A stretch of DNA of 64,000 bases from Chengkuizengella sediminis (GCF_010078385.1 NZ_SIJC01000005.1:1-64000), one strand, 5' to 3'. Positions 25,575 to 34,976 are shown, numbered from the stretch's first letter. Notes: generated by a model from the sequence alone, not told the origin. Program-made: numbers and translations.

Positions 25575-26548
25575 TTAGACACCACCCCTTCCTGTCTCTT
25601 TCCCTTCTCTTCTAGATGATCCCCTGTCACCTGTAAAAAAACATCATCGAGAGTCGGCGGCGCTAAATTCAAACTTATAGGAGGAATGCCTTCTCCGTCT
25701 AATTTCCGAACCATTTCTGGTAGACAATCTGCACCGTTATCTACATAAAGAGTTAGTTCTTCATTAGTCAGTCTAAAATCTTTCATCCATGGAGTTAGTA
25801 CATCTTTTGCTTTTTCTGCATCCTCTATTTGATGAAAAGTTAAATCAATTACATCCATACCTACCGTTTTTTTCAATTGTTGTGAAGTTCCTGAAGCAAC
25901 AATTTCACCCTTGTTAATGATAGAGATTCTATCGGCTAATTGATCAGCTTCTTCTAAATACTGTGTTGTTAAAAAAATAGTAGTTCCAAACTCTCGATTC
26001 AAAGTTCGTATTTCATCCCAAATCGCATTTCTGTTATATGGATCTAAACCCGTTGTTGGCTCATCTAAAAATAGGATTTCAGGTCGATGAACAAGACACA
26101 GTGACAAATCTAATCGTCTACGCATACCTCCAGAGTATTTTCCAACTTTACGATCAGCATCATCTGTTAAGTTTATTAATTCTAATAATTCTTGAGCACG
26201 TTTTTTTGCATCTGACTTTGAGAAGCCAAACAATCTTGCTTGCAAGTGTAATAATTCCCTTCCAGTAAGGGAAGGATCTATTCCAGTTTCTTGTAAGGCA
26301 ACACCTATTTTTCTTCGAATGGAAAATGGGTCTTTCTCTACGTCGAATCCTGATACAACTGCACTGCCAGAAGTTGGATTAAGTAAGGTTGTGAGCACTT
26401 GTATCGTTGTTGATTTTCCTGCACCATTAGGTCCTAAAAATGCAAAGAACTCCCCTTCCCTAACCTCAAAGGATATGTCTTGAATTGCTTTCACATCTCC
26501 TTTAAAGGTCTTCACTAAATTTTGAACAACGATAGCATGATCAGACAA
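25571..26548 (-). CDS. ABC-type multidrug/daunorubicin exporter ATPase (DrrA-like)
   Basis: A 325-residue ATPase. Walker A GPNGAGKST, signature YSGGMRRRLDL, Walker B ILFLDEPTTGLDP and the extended DrrA C-terminal region (about residues 230-325, ending in LAPPTLDDVFLQVTG) are present. It uses a TTG start, seven bases after AAGGAGG. It forms a two-gene exporter operon with the downstream permease. Confidence 0.85.
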   Translation of the reverse strand: MSDHAIVVQNLVKTFKGDVKAIQDISFEVREGEFFAFLGPNGAGKSTTIQVLTTLLNPTSGSAVVSGFDVEKDPFSIRRKIGVALQETGIDPSLTGRELLHLQARLFGFSKSDAKKRAQELLELINLTDDADRKVGKYSGGMRRRLDLSLCLVHRPEILFLDEPTTGLDPYNRNAIWDEIRTLNREFGTTIFLTTQYLEEADQLADRISIINKGEIVASGTSQQLKKTVGMDVIDLTFHQIEDAEKAKDVLTPWMKDFRLTNEELTLYVDNGADCLPEMVRKLDGEGIPPISLNLAPPTLDDVFLQVTGDHLEEKGKRQEGVVSK

Positions 26549-26634
26549 ATGATAACCTCCTTATGGTTTCCCATTTATAGGTATACTTTATTATCATTGT
26601 AGAGTATTTCCATCTGAATTCATACTATATATTT

Positions 26635-27261
26635 TTAAAGAGATTGCATTAAAAATCCAAACCTAATTGCATGTTCTATTTCATCCGAATACCCAAGTAA
26701 AAAAACATCTCTTACTGTCAAATTCTGTGTCAAGAGATAAGCATCTCGATAATCTTCATATGCTTCTAATTCATCCCTATAAGCCATTTCTAAGCCTTCC
26801 TTGTAAGATTCAAATTGAACTGGTTCTATAGTGTATTTTGGAATTTGACCCGTTAATTTTGTATATAAGGCTGTAAATTTTTTTAAGTGTTTTTTTTCAT
26901 CCTCTAAAGCATGAAGTATGTCAGCTTTATGCTTTAGATCTGGGGCTACTTTAGCTAATCTAGTATAAAAATCTATCGCAGTTGCTTCACCTATAATAGC
27001 TGCATAAATTGCTGTAAATACTTGCTTGCATAATCCTTGTTCAGGAATTTGTATCGGTTCTTCTATCATTTGTTGAGTATTACGAACAAATTGACTGTTT
27101 GAGGGATGTTGATTAGATTGTGAATATACTAAAGGATGTGACATTGTAAACTGATATGGATTGATATATTGATTATTATAAATAACACCGTGTGTATATG
27201 AAGGTCTATACAGAGCTTCTCTATAACTTTTTTGGAACTTGCGATTTACATTTGGGTTCAT
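26635..27261 (-). CDS. Ferritin-like diiron-fold protein
   Basis: A 208-residue protein with a Tyr/Asn/Gln-rich N-terminal tail of about 80 residues and a rubrerythrin-like four-helix domain. Carboxylate and His ligands are readable as Glu in GEATAIDFY, EDEKKH, Glu in DELEAYEDY, and DEIEH, so a diiron site is plausible. Proteins of this type occur in spore-forming bacilli and sometimes in the spore coat; the sticky N-terminal tail would fit that, but it is an inference. I chose the ATG seven bases after AAAGGGGG; an adjacent ATG three bases upstream is equally possible. Confidence 0.65.
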   Translation of the reverse strand: MNPNVNRKFQKSYREALYRPSYTHGVIYNNQYINPYQFTMSHPLVYSQSNQHPSNSQFVRNTQQMIEEPIQIPEQGLCKQVFTAIYAAIIGEATAIDFYTRLAKVAPDLKHKADILHALEDEKKHLKKFTALYTKLTGQIPKYTIEPVQFESYKEGLEMAYRDELEAYEDYRDAYLLTQNLTVRDVFLLGYSDEIEHAIRFGFLMQSL

Positions 27262-27360
27262 CATAAATCCCCCTTTCATATCATTAATATGTATCCTATT
27301 CTCATGAGAAAAATTTGTGATGTTATATGTAGATGTAATTGCAAAAAATATTTAAACTTA

Positions 27361-27398
27361 AAATAAAAGGACACCAAACAGATTCAATGTCTGGCGCC
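27361..27398 (-). terminator. Terminator of the three-gene small-protein array
   Basis: On the minus strand GGCGCCAGACA pairs fully with UGUUUGGUGUC (plus 27388-27398 with 27370-27380; four G-U pairs) around a 7-base loop, followed by CTTTTATTTT. It lies 72 bases after the last gene of the array. Confidence 0.7.
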
Positions 27399-27470
27399 CC
27401 TATACATTTAAGGTTAAATTAGATTTAAGCTATGCTCTAAGATTAATACAATTGTGGCAATATCTTAATC

Positions 27471-27674
27471 TTACTGATCTACATCTCCTCTGATATGAAT
27501 AGAACCATGACTAGTATGCAAAATTGCGTCACCTTCAACATGAAAGTTTGTACTGAAAGAATGGACCATTACCGTATTTTTAGGAACATCTATCAGTTTA
27601 TCCCCAGTAACAATCCTTACATCATCCCCTAAAGCTTGTATAGAGACACATCTATCAGTCCTATATCTGCTCAT
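27471..27674 (-). CDS. Small conserved protein, third copy of a tandem family
   Basis: A 67-residue soluble protein. It shares with its two upstream neighbours the invariant core ALGDDVRIVTGDK, then PKNTVM, a TNFHVEGDA block and HGSIHIRG. The pattern of short alternating hydrophobic residues and Asp/Gly turns suggests an all-beta fold. No signal peptide, membrane helix or metal motif is certain, though conserved His residues sit at fixed places. I do not recognise the family. It has its own GGAGGAG ribosome site and ends the array before a terminator. Confidence 0.65.
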   Translation of the reverse strand: MSRYRTDRCVSIQALGDDVRIVTGDKLIDVPKNTVMVHSFSTNFHVEGDAILHTSHGSIHIRGDVDQ

Positions 27675-27770
27675 ATTTCTCCTCCTTTTTTTAACTTGAT
27701 ATATAAACCAGTGGTCAATAAATATGTCTCTAGGTACACTGCTGTTGATAGAGAAATGGGCAACCTTGTC

Positions 27771-27977
27771 TTACTTTTGATCTTCCTCTCCTCTGAGATG
27801 AATAGAACCAAAAAAAGTGTGCAATACCGCGTCACCTTCAACATGAAAATTTGTACTGAAAGGATGTGACATGACAGTATTTTTGGGAACCTCTATAACC
27901 TTATCCCCAGTAACAATCCTTACATCATCCCCTAAAGCTTGTATATAAGCACATCTATCAGTTTTATTTCTGCTCAT
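27771..27977 (-). CDS. Small conserved protein, second copy of the tandem family
   Basis: A 68-residue paralogue of the flanking genes (SRNKTDRCAYIQALGDDVRI and the same core). About three-quarters of its residues match each neighbour. The AAAGGAGATGAAAT ribosome site is strong. The 96-base gap to the next copy is long enough for a separate promoter. No function is known to me; retention of three expressed-looking copies suggests a structural, dosage-dependent role. Confidence 0.65.
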   Translation of the reverse strand: MSRNKTDRCAYIQALGDDVRIVTGDKVIEVPKNTVMSHPFSTNFHVEGDAVLHTFFGSIHLRGEEDQK

Positions 27978-28003
27978 ATTTCATCTCCTTTCTATAACTT
28001 TAA

Positions 28004-28210
28004 TTAATCTTGATCTTCTCCTCCTCTAAGATGAATAGAACCATGATAAGTATGCAATACTGCGTCACCTTCAACATGAAAGTTTGTATTGAAAGGATGT
28101 GCCATTACCGTATTTTTGGCAACAGATATAAATTTGTCTCCTGTAACAATCCTTACATCATCCCCCAAAGCATGTATATAAGCAACTCTATCAATTTTAC
28201 TACTATGCAT
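28004..28210 (-). CDS. Small conserved protein, first copy of the tandem family
   Basis: A 68-residue paralogue beginning MHSSKIDRVAYIHALGDD, ending HLRGGEDQD. The ATG at 28210 follows AAAAAGGAGGGAGAAA; a longer frame starting at 28258 adds an unconvincing 16 residues and would contain the ribosome site. Only 26 bases separate its stop from the next copy. Compared with the other two copies it lacks the Cys after DR. Confidence 0.65.
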   Translation of the reverse strand: MHSSKIDRVAYIHALGDDVRIVTGDKFISVAKNTVMAHPFNTNFHVEGDAVLHTYHGSIHLRGGEDQD

Positions 28211-28391
28211 TTTCTCCCTCCTTTTTATCATTTGAACAGAGATAACCTTAATCATCATTTAAAATATATTCAACATCTTTAGAGGTATTCAACTTTTTCA
28301 TCATATTAAGTAAAAGACTCCATGAATTTTAATAACAGATTGGTCTCAAAATGATGATGAGATGAATCGCATTTCAATTGGCTAACTTCAC

Positions 28392-28427
28392 AAAAAACAA
28401 ACACCTGTATTTAACAGGTGTTTGTTT
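28392..28427 (-). terminator. Terminator of the MarR-MMPL operon
   Basis: A perfect 14-bp stem AAACAAACACCTGT/ACAGGTGTTTGTTT (28395-28408 with 28414-28427) with a 5-base loop is followed by TTTTTT on the minus strand, 32 bases after the MMPL stop codon. Confidence 0.85.
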
Positions 28428-28459
28428 ACTAATCATGATTGAGGCTAATTGATTATAGT

Positions 28460-31400
28460 TTATTTTTGAAATGGCCACCAATTTGCTTTTCCAAAAAGTT
28501 TAACCATGACGGGTACGAAAAATGGTAAAAATATGACAGAATATAAAGCTAATCCAGTTACAACTACCGTAGCAATTTCAACAAGTGATAATACACCCGA
28601 TGGATACATGGCTGCAAATGTTCCGATAAGAATAATTGCTGCAGATATAATCACGGTACCCATATTTTTCATAGCTAACAAAATGGCTTCAGTAGCTGAT
28701 TTATCACGGTATTCGTTGAAACGATCCATTAAAAAGATACTGTAATCGACACCCAGTGCCATTAACATCACAAAGCCAAAGAATGGAATGGCCCAGTTTA
28801 GTCCGGCATAACCTAAAACATTTGTAAAAATGAATTCGGTTAATGCCATTGAAGTAAAATAACAAAGAATTAGTGAAATCACTAAATATATAGGCATTAC
28901 AATTGAACGAAGTAATAATATTAGAATAATTGAAATACCAATCAACATAATAATCATTGTTCTATTATAATCTTCATCTGAAATTCCTTTTAAGTCCGCA
29001 TTGATTGATGTTACACCTGTTATTCCAAATCGATCATTTTCCAAATCAGTGCCTTTTACAGACTCAATCACGATGCTTTCAATTTCTTCAATCGCATTCA
29101 TAGCATCTTTAGAATATGGGTTGTCTGTTAAAATGACATCAAAGATAGCAGTTGTTCGATCATTTTTTAAATACGTATCAAATACTTGTTGGAATTCAGG
29201 TTCTTCGATGACTTCTGGAGGTAGATAAAAACCAGAGTTTTCTTTATTCGAATCTGAAGAAAGCTGACCTAAATAATCTTGAGCCACTTCCAACCCTTCA
29301 GATACTTGAGTTAAACCATCAGCACTGACTGACATTCCTTCTTGAAGTGAGTCTAATTGACCTATTAGTTCATCATATCCACCTTTTACTTCACCTTGAC
29401 CACTTGCTATTTGAGAAATACCTTGCTCCATTCCTGGAATTCCCTGAATAACTTGTTGTTGTCCATTTGCAGCAGCATCAAAACCAATTTGAAGGCCTTT
29501 GATTCCTTCGCTGATTTGTAATAATCCACTATGAAGTGCTTGCTGCCCTGTATTAATCTCTTCAAATCCGCTATTTGCTTCCACCATTCCATTTTTAACT
29601 GTAAGCAGCTCTGAATTTAAAACCTGTAACCCTTGTGTTAACTCCAAAACACCTTGTTGTACTTGTGATACTGTGCCTTGAATGGTTAAGAAATCAGGAT
29701 CACTAGCCAGTTGTGGATAATTTTCTACTAAGTTACTGAAAGGTGTATCTAATCCAGATAATGCAGTTTGAATTTCATTTAAAGTTGTTCCTATCTGAGT
29801 ATAGGATTCATGAATTTGTCCTAAACCTGATCCTACAGAAGTATAACCTGCTAATAATTCTTCGCTAGCAACAATTAATGTTTCTAAATTTTGATTAGCC
29901 TCATCAAGTCCAGTTTTTAATTCAGACGATCCAATTGAGCCCTCTCTCAATCCTTTTTCTATCTTCGACAAACCACCCTTTAGTTCTGAAACACCTGTTT
30001 TTAAATCCAAAGTACCAGAAACCAATTCATCTATGCCTGATGAAGCTTGCTCAAGTTCAGGTTTTGATTCAAGAAGTCCCTGACTTGCTTCTAATAGTCC
30101 GTCTCTTATCTCGATAATCCCTTTATTTCCCTCTTGCAAACCTTCGTCAAGTGCTTCAACCTGTGAAGCAACATAAAAATCTTCAATTTCTTCACCTAAA
30201 GGTCTAGTAGCACTCCTTACTTTATCAACGCTGTCTAGCTTAGCAACTTCTCTACTTATTTCCTCAATTATATTTAAATATTTCACCTTATCTAGTTCTT
30301 CATCGTGCTCAATAACAATTTTTGCAGGCATAGAATCTCCAGGTCCAAAACTATCCGCTATAATTTCAAACCCTTTTACAGAATCATAAGCATCCCCAAT
30401 CTCATCTAATGAATTAAAAGAGAGATCCCCATCATAAGAAATATACAATGGAACAACAATTATGATGACAAGACCTAAAGCTACTAAAGGACGGGCTAAG
30501 GAAAACTTTCCTATAGACTCCCATAATTTGCTTTGTTTATGTTCAATCTTTCCTCTGACTGGCCAGAATAATTTTTTTCCTAAAACAGCCATAAAAAATG
30601 GAACAATCGTTATTAATGCCAACATTAAAATAGCTATACCGATGGCAACAGCTGAAGCAGATTGATACAAACTAAAAGTAGAAAAACCAATAGCTGAAAA
30701 TCCGATCAATACAGCCAATGCACTGAATATAACCGTTTTACCTGCAGTTTTATAGGTTTGAATGATTGCACTTTTAATATCATCATATTTTGAAAGTTCT
30801 TCCTTAAAACGACTGAGCAATAATATGCAATAATCCGTTCCAATTCCAAATAATATTGCAACTAAAAAGATTTGCGTAAAAGTAGAAAAAGGAAAATCAA
30901 ACCAATCGACTAAGAATCCAACAATAGATTGACTGACTATAAAAGTAATACCTACTGTTACAAGTGGTATAATCGGAGCAACCACTGATCTAAAAACTAC
31001 AAACAGAATGAGTAAAATAAATACGACTGTAATAATTTCCGTTTTTCTTAAACCTTCCTGCGAGCTGATAATTACATCTTCATTTATAAATTCTGCACCT
31101 GTAAAATAGTTATGAACCGAAATGGGTCCAATTGCTGATATTAACTCATCTCTAACCTCAGAAACCTCTCTATCGTTTTGATCAACAGACAAAGATGCGA
31201 TCATCGTTTTATTATCCTCAGAAATTAATTCATCAGACATTTCTGGAGTATTAATATGTGATATAAGTTCCGTTATTCCTAGTGAAGATTTGTTATTATC
31301 TAAATTCCCAATTGCTTCTTCAATTTGTTTTATATCATCATCTGTTAAACCATCAGGATTATGAAATACTAAAGCACTGGAAATACTATTTTCGTTTTTA

Positions 31401-31570
31401 TTGTTAACTAAGATTTCATCTGCAATCGATGATGAATATCCTTCTGGTACAGTTATTTGACCTTTTTCACGTACTAACTCTCCCATGTTAGGAGCGGTAA
31501 ATAGTAATGAAATAATGACTGCGATCCATAATAATAAAATAAACCATCTACCTTTTATGATTGTGTTCAT
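28460..31570 (-). CDS. MMPL/RND-family transporter (YdgH-like)
   Basis: A 1036-residue membrane transporter. Each half has a large extracellular domain and about six helices; GIGTDYCILLLSRFKEE and LGVDYSIFLMDRFNEY carry the paired Asp-Tyr signature of proton-driven MMPL pumps. A long stretch (about 480-760) is built of repeating heptad-like G-L-E/Q units (SSGIDELVSGTLDLKTGVSE) forming an extended coiled coil outside the cell. With the MarR gene directly upstream, with no gap, it matches the B. subtilis ydgG-ydgH arrangement. It probably exports a toxic hydrophobic compound or lipid and is repressed by the MarR protein. Confidence 0.85.
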   Translation of the reverse strand: MNTIIKGRWFILLLWIAVIISLLFTAPNMGELVREKGQITVPEGYSSSIADEILVNNKNENSISSALVFHNPDGLTDDDIKQIEEAIGNLDNNKSSLGITELISHINTPEMSDELISEDNKTMIASLSVDQNDREVSEVRDELISAIGPISVHNYFTGAEFINEDVIISSQEGLRKTEIITVVFILLILFVVFRSVVAPIIPLVTVGITFIVSQSIVGFLVDWFDFPFSTFTQIFLVAILFGIGTDYCILLLSRFKEELSKYDDIKSAIIQTYKTAGKTVIFSALAVLIGFSAIGFSTFSLYQSASAVAIGIAILMLALITIVPFFMAVLGKKLFWPVRGKIEHKQSKLWESIGKFSLARPLVALGLVIIIVVPLYISYDGDLSFNSLDEIGDAYDSVKGFEIIADSFGPGDSMPAKIVIEHDEELDKVKYLNIIEEISREVAKLDSVDKVRSATRPLGEEIEDFYVASQVEALDEGLQEGNKGIIEIRDGLLEASQGLLESKPELEQASSGIDELVSGTLDLKTGVSELKGGLSKIEKGLREGSIGSSELKTGLDEANQNLETLIVASEELLAGYTSVGSGLGQIHESYTQIGTTLNEIQTALSGLDTPFSNLVENYPQLASDPDFLTIQGTVSQVQQGVLELTQGLQVLNSELLTVKNGMVEANSGFEEINTGQQALHSGLLQISEGIKGLQIGFDAAANGQQQVIQGIPGMEQGISQIASGQGEVKGGYDELIGQLDSLQEGMSVSADGLTQVSEGLEVAQDYLGQLSSDSNKENSGFYLPPEVIEEPEFQQVFDTYLKNDRTTAIFDVILTDNPYSKDAMNAIEEIESIVIESVKGTDLENDRFGITGVTSINADLKGISDEDYNRTMIIMLIGISIILILLLRSIVMPIYLVISLILCYFTSMALTEFIFTNVLGYAGLNWAIPFFGFVMLMALGVDYSIFLMDRFNEYRDKSATEAILLAMKNMGTVIISAAIILIGTFAAMYPSGVLSLVEIATVVVTGLALYSVIFLPFFVPVMVKLFGKANWWPFQK

Positions 31571-32026
31571 TTATATATCCCTTTCAATTTGGTCTGTAAG
31601 CACTCTTGCAATTTTTTCGTACATAGTTATAAACTGCTCTATTTCTTTTTCCTCAAAATGATGTAGAAATGATCCTATAAATTGATGAACCTTTTCTTGT
31701 CCTTTTTCTAATACAATTTTCCCTTGTTCAGTAATTTTGATTAAAATGACCCTGCGATCCTTATCACTAGGAATTCTAGTTGCAAAGCCTTTTGAAACTA
31801 ATCGATCCACCATGGCTGTAATTGCACTTCGATTTACATCACACAATTCTGCTAGTTCTGAGGAGGGACAAGGTCCAAAAAATTTTAAAAATCGCAGGGT
31901 AGAAAACTGATCCTTCGTTAGTTCAATCTCTAATTGCTCTTCCATCATCGAGTTTATTTTCCTTGATGCGACTACATATACTTCTTCATATCGTTCGATC
32001 AAAGAATTTAACTTTTTTTTATCCAT
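31571..32026 (-). CDS. MarR family transcriptional regulator
   Basis: A 151-residue winged-helix repressor (TKDQFSTLRFLKFFGPCPSSEL, then the recognition helix region DVNRSAITAMVDRLVSKG and the wing PSDKDRRVILIKIT). The gene is directly followed by the MMPL transporter. A palindrome array overlaps its own promoter, so autoregulation and ligand-released control of the pump are likely. The ligand is unknown. Confidence 0.85.
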   Translation of the reverse strand: MDKKKLNSLIERYEEVYVVASRKINSMMEEQLEIELTKDQFSTLRFLKFFGPCPSSELAELCDVNRSAITAMVDRLVSKGFATRIPSDKDRRVILIKITEQGKIVLEKGQEKVHQFIGSFLHHFEEKEIEQFITMYEKIARVLTDQIERDI

Positions 32027-32052
32027 CTCACCATCCCTTTGTCATTTATATA

Positions 32053-32089
32053 ATAGTTCATGTGATGAACTATATGTCACATGAACTAT
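32053..32089 (-). promoter_or_regulatory. MarR operator: overlapping palindromes upstream of marR
   Basis: A perfect palindrome with 9-bp arms, ATAGTTCAT-GTG-ATGAACTAT (32053-32073), overlaps a larger inverted repeat, TAGTTCATGTGA with TCACATGAACTA (32054-32065 with 32077-32088). Both lie 27-63 bases upstream of the marR start and beside the -10-like TATTATATAA. Half-site AGTTCAT therefore occurs three times, as expected for cooperative MarR binding. Confidence 0.65.
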
Positions 32090-32184
32090 CTTACCTAAAT
32101 CATTATTGTTCTGTCAATTATTTATTATGTGTAAAATATGACAAAATTATTGCTTTTGAAAAAGTAAACTTTTTATAAATTCAT

Positions 32185-32231
32185 AAATAAACATGACTTC
32201 GTCAGTGAATGTCGAAGTCATGTTTATTTTT
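32185..32231. terminator. Bidirectional terminator between the YcdB-like gene and marR promoter
   Basis: A 17-bp stem AAATAAACATGACTTCG (32185-32201 with 32213-32229) with an 11-base loop has T runs on the plus side (ATTTTTT) and a shorter T-rich tail on the minus side. It ends the YcdB-like gene transcript. Confidence 0.7.
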
Positions 32232-32255
32232 TAAAGCAAATATAGAGTTGCTCTT

Positions 32256-33671
32256 CTATTTTTTTAATATGCATTCACCACTATGTGAATCAATAAAAGC
32301 TAATTCTCCCGAAAGAGCTGGAAATACGGGCTTGTACACTAATTGATAATAATGTTCATCCTTTTTAATTTCTCTTTCCCATTGTAGTTCAACATCAAAT
32401 TCTAACTCTACGATCTCTTTTGCTTGTAAACTTGTTATCGTTGGTAACTTATTTACTGAAATTACTTGTTCCGGATCAAGATCAGGACCCATGTAATGAT
32501 CAACAGTGCCCGTAGATTGATTGACAGATAATTCAACATTTCCAGAACGTATGGGTATCCCTTCATGAGTCATTTTAAAATGGAACATAAAACCATGTTT
32601 ACTATTTTCATTTTTTGATAACAAGGTTCCAAAGTACTCACTCGCTTGGGGATACAACTTGAACAAAAATTGTAAAGCAATTTCATAACAATGATCTTTA
32701 TTTAATTTCAAGGAGCCCTTTTTGTTCATAAAAGAAAAGATATTTTTTATTTTCCCTGTTTTTTTGTCTTTTATAATTTTAATCGTATTTTCATTTCGTT
32801 TTTGAAAAAAACTTGATATGTCATGACCTGAAACAACAGGTGTATCCTTTTCCATTCGCCATACGGTACCAAGAGTTGAACCTAAATCTACTTCTCTTAT
32901 TTTTTTAAAAGCACTGTAATCTAGTCCTATCAGTTCTTCAATACCCGATTCTCTTTCAACTGGAATAGATAAGTTTACAAGATCAAGATTTGACCCGCTC
33001 AAGTTTTCATCATAATCCTGATTGACCTCTTGTATTTTAGGGTCTGCAGGCAAACTAAATATATTAAATTGAGGTTCAAACACCAAGTGTGGGAGATGAT
33101 CTCCATTTTCATATTTATCATGACTAAGATTTGTAATTAACAAATTCATTTTCAAATCATTTAAATAAATTTCTTTCGCATTTTCCTTTATTATCATCCC
33201 ACTTGGTTTAATAATATTCTCGGCTATTCCATAGTAATGAAATTTAACGATATCTCCTTTATTAGTTATATCAACATAAAACCCTGAATATGGTAGAGCA
33301 ATTTGTAATTCTTTCTGAATAAAGGTAAACCTTAGCAGATAATCACTTTTCTTTATAATTTCATTCAATTCAAATAAATGAATAACTTCTGGATAATGAT
33401 CTTTGGCAAAATCTAGTGCGATCTTCTTTAATTGTTCTTTTTCCATTTGAACTCTATGATCTATTCTATTATTCATTTCTCTTGAGATAGAAATCAAAGA
33501 ACCCTTATCATCTAACTCGATACTTATGCAATCATTCACTTTACTATTTCTCCAAGAAAAAAATGCCCTCTCTTTACCATTCTTCTCACTATAGTCTTCA
33601 ACTTCAAGCTCATAATTGTTAGTAATCTCTGCAACTTGAACAGCTTTAATTTTCAATTCTTGTTTATTCAT
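32256..33671 (-). CDS. YcdB/YcdC-repeat domain protein
   Basis: A 471-residue protein without signal peptide. It has two PepSY-like halves of the YcdB/YcdC type (LKKIALDFAKDHYPEVIHLF in the first, CYEIALQFLFKLYPQASEYF with GIPIRSGNVELSVNQSTG in the second). In B. subtilis such proteins are linked to sporulation-time or spore-related expression, but their activity is unknown. I chose the ATG at 33671, nine bases after AGAAAGG; an ATG six bases upstream sits too close to it. It is a single gene with its own terminator. Confidence 0.6.
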   Translation of the reverse strand: MNKQELKIKAVQVAEITNNYELEVEDYSEKNGKERAFFSWRNSKVNDCISIELDDKGSLISISREMNNRIDHRVQMEKEQLKKIALDFAKDHYPEVIHLFELNEIIKKSDYLLRFTFIQKELQIALPYSGFYVDITNKGDIVKFHYYGIAENIIKPSGMIIKENAKEIYLNDLKMNLLITNLSHDKYENGDHLPHLVFEPQFNIFSLPADPKIQEVNQDYDENLSGSNLDLVNLSIPVERESGIEELIGLDYSAFKKIREVDLGSTLGTVWRMEKDTPVVSGHDISSFFQKRNENTIKIIKDKKTGKIKNIFSFMNKKGSLKLNKDHCYEIALQFLFKLYPQASEYFGTLLSKNENSKHGFMFHFKMTHEGIPIRSGNVELSVNQSTGTVDHYMGPDLDPEQVISVNKLPTITSLQAKEIVELEFDVELQWEREIKKDEHYYQLVYKPVFPALSGELAFIDSHSGECILKK

Positions 33672-33776
33672 ATCCATTTTCCTTTCTATTAAATATTTAG
33701 ATACTATTTCCAATTATGATATATTAATTCTACTTGAAGTCATTCTAAATAATAGAGCTTTGAAAAAGTTAAACAT

Positions 33777-33808
33777 GAAAAAAGCTAGAGATAAAGCTCA
33801 TCCCTAGC
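33777..33808 (-). terminator. Terminator of the CDGSH protein gene
   Basis: A 9-bp stem GCTAGGGAT/ATCTCTAGC (33800-33808 with 33784-33792, one G-U pair) with a 7-base loop is followed by TTTTTTT on the minus strand, 55 bases after the stop. Confidence 0.7.
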
Positions 33809-33863
33809 ATATGTACAAGAAAATAATATTATGTTATTTTAATGCAATTTTCTATATCAATGA

Positions 33864-34055
33864 TTATTTAGCTCTTGGCGCATTTTCAAATTTCCCTGCG
33901 TGAGCTCCGTTACAAAATGGTGCATTCGCTGTTAAACCGCATCTGCAAAGTGCTCCTTTTTTCTCAAACGTATTTCCTTCTGCATCAACAACTTCAATTG
34001 TACCTTCTACCAATAAAGGACCATTGTCTAAAACTTTTACTTTAACATCTGACAT
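33864..34055 (-). CDS. CDGSH-type iron-sulfur protein
   Basis: A 63-residue protein with one CDGSH iron-sulfur motif, CRCGLTANAPFCNGAH: three Cys and one His bind a [2Fe-2S] cluster. The usual Asp of CDGSH is Asn here. MitoNEET-type domains take part in redox or iron-sulfur handling. The ATG at 34055 follows AAAGGAGGAGTT; longer frames add an implausible leader. It is a single gene with a terminator. Confidence 0.85.
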   Translation of the reverse strand: MSDVKVKVLDNGPLLVEGTIEVVDAEGNTFEKKGALCRCGLTANAPFCNGAHAGKFENAPRAK

Positions 34056-34276
34056 TCTAACTCCTCCTTTCAACTGAATATTTAAGTTAATTATCTTGAT
34101 ATCGAGATAATTATACAATACTAACTTACTTTAGTCCACTAACTTTTAAAAATAAGGTCTATTTTGTTTTTTCACTATTTTTTATGTAAGGTTATCTTAT
34201 ATTATGAATAAATATGTACAAAATATACAATAAATCTTATAAATGCGTTTTCAAAAATCCTGTTTTTAAACACTCT

Positions 34277-34789
34277 CTATAAAAGTTTGTAATAAATAAC
34301 GGTTGAATGTAATTCTCCTCCAGCAGATTTTGCATAGTTAGGAATCCGTCCAGACTCTAAAAACCCCAAGGAAATATAGAGTTGATTAGAAGAATCTCCC
34401 TCACGTGTATCCAATACAATTAATGAGATTTGGTTTTCTTTAGCAACCTCTTCAGCCATTTTCATAAGTTGTCTTCCCACACCATTTTTTCTAAATTCAG
34501 AATGAACCATTAGTTTGCATATTTCAGCTCGATGGTTTCCATTTTCTTTTGTACAACATACAACTTGAACAGTACCTATTACTTTCCCACCCGATTTTGC
34601 TATTAATAAAATGATATTAGATTGTAATACTTCTTGCCAATACTCTACTGACTCTTCTTTTTTTAATGGGGATAAAAATCCAATGGATGCACCATGATTC
34701 ACAACGTCAACTAAAAGTTCTGACAAATCATCAAATTCACCAGTGATATTATCCATTTTTTCAATTTGTATTTCATTTGATATCACCAT
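34277..34789 (-). CDS. GNAT family N-acetyltransferase
   Basis: A 170-residue acetyl-CoA-dependent transferase. Motif A reads EICKLMVHSEFRKNGVGRQLMK with the acetyl-CoA pyrophosphate loop RxxGxG/A, followed by LIVLDTREGDSSNQLYISLGF (motif B). The acceptor could be an amino group of an antibiotic, peptide or polyamine. The start is uncertain: a GTG at 34798 lies too close to AGGAG, so the ATG at 34789 is preferred. The gene is alone. Confidence 0.75.
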   Translation of the reverse strand: MVISNEIQIEKMDNITGEFDDLSELLVDVVNHGASIGFLSPLKKEESVEYWQEVLQSNIILLIAKSGGKVIGTVQVVCCTKENGNHRAEICKLMVHSEFRKNGVGRQLMKMAEEVAKENQISLIVLDTREGDSSNQLYISLGFLESGRIPNYAKSAGGELHSTVIYYKLL

Positions 34790-34916
34790 AACAATCACTC
34801 TCTCCTATAATAATTTAACGAAATAAATAGCCAACTCTAATCGACAGCAACATTTAAGATCATTATACTCTAAAACATGTATTTAGGATGAATTGAACAA
34901 AAACTCCAGTTGATGA

Positions 34917-34965
34917 TAAAAAAAAGTTGTCTCAAAAAAGAATTCTTCATTCTTTTTGAGACAAC
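34917..34965 (-). terminator. Terminator of the YhgE-like gene
   Basis: A stem of about 17 bp (GTTGTCTCAAAAAAGAAT at 34926-34943 with 34949-34965) is followed on the minus strand by a run of about nine T residues. It lies just after the stop codon. Confidence 0.8.
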
Positions 34966-34976
34966 CCAAACATTTA

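Noticed and set aside
28010-28282. Plus-strand frame opposite the tandem small genes.
   Set aside because: Antisense to a clearly conserved coding region; it lacks a ribosome site and repeats only because the genes do.
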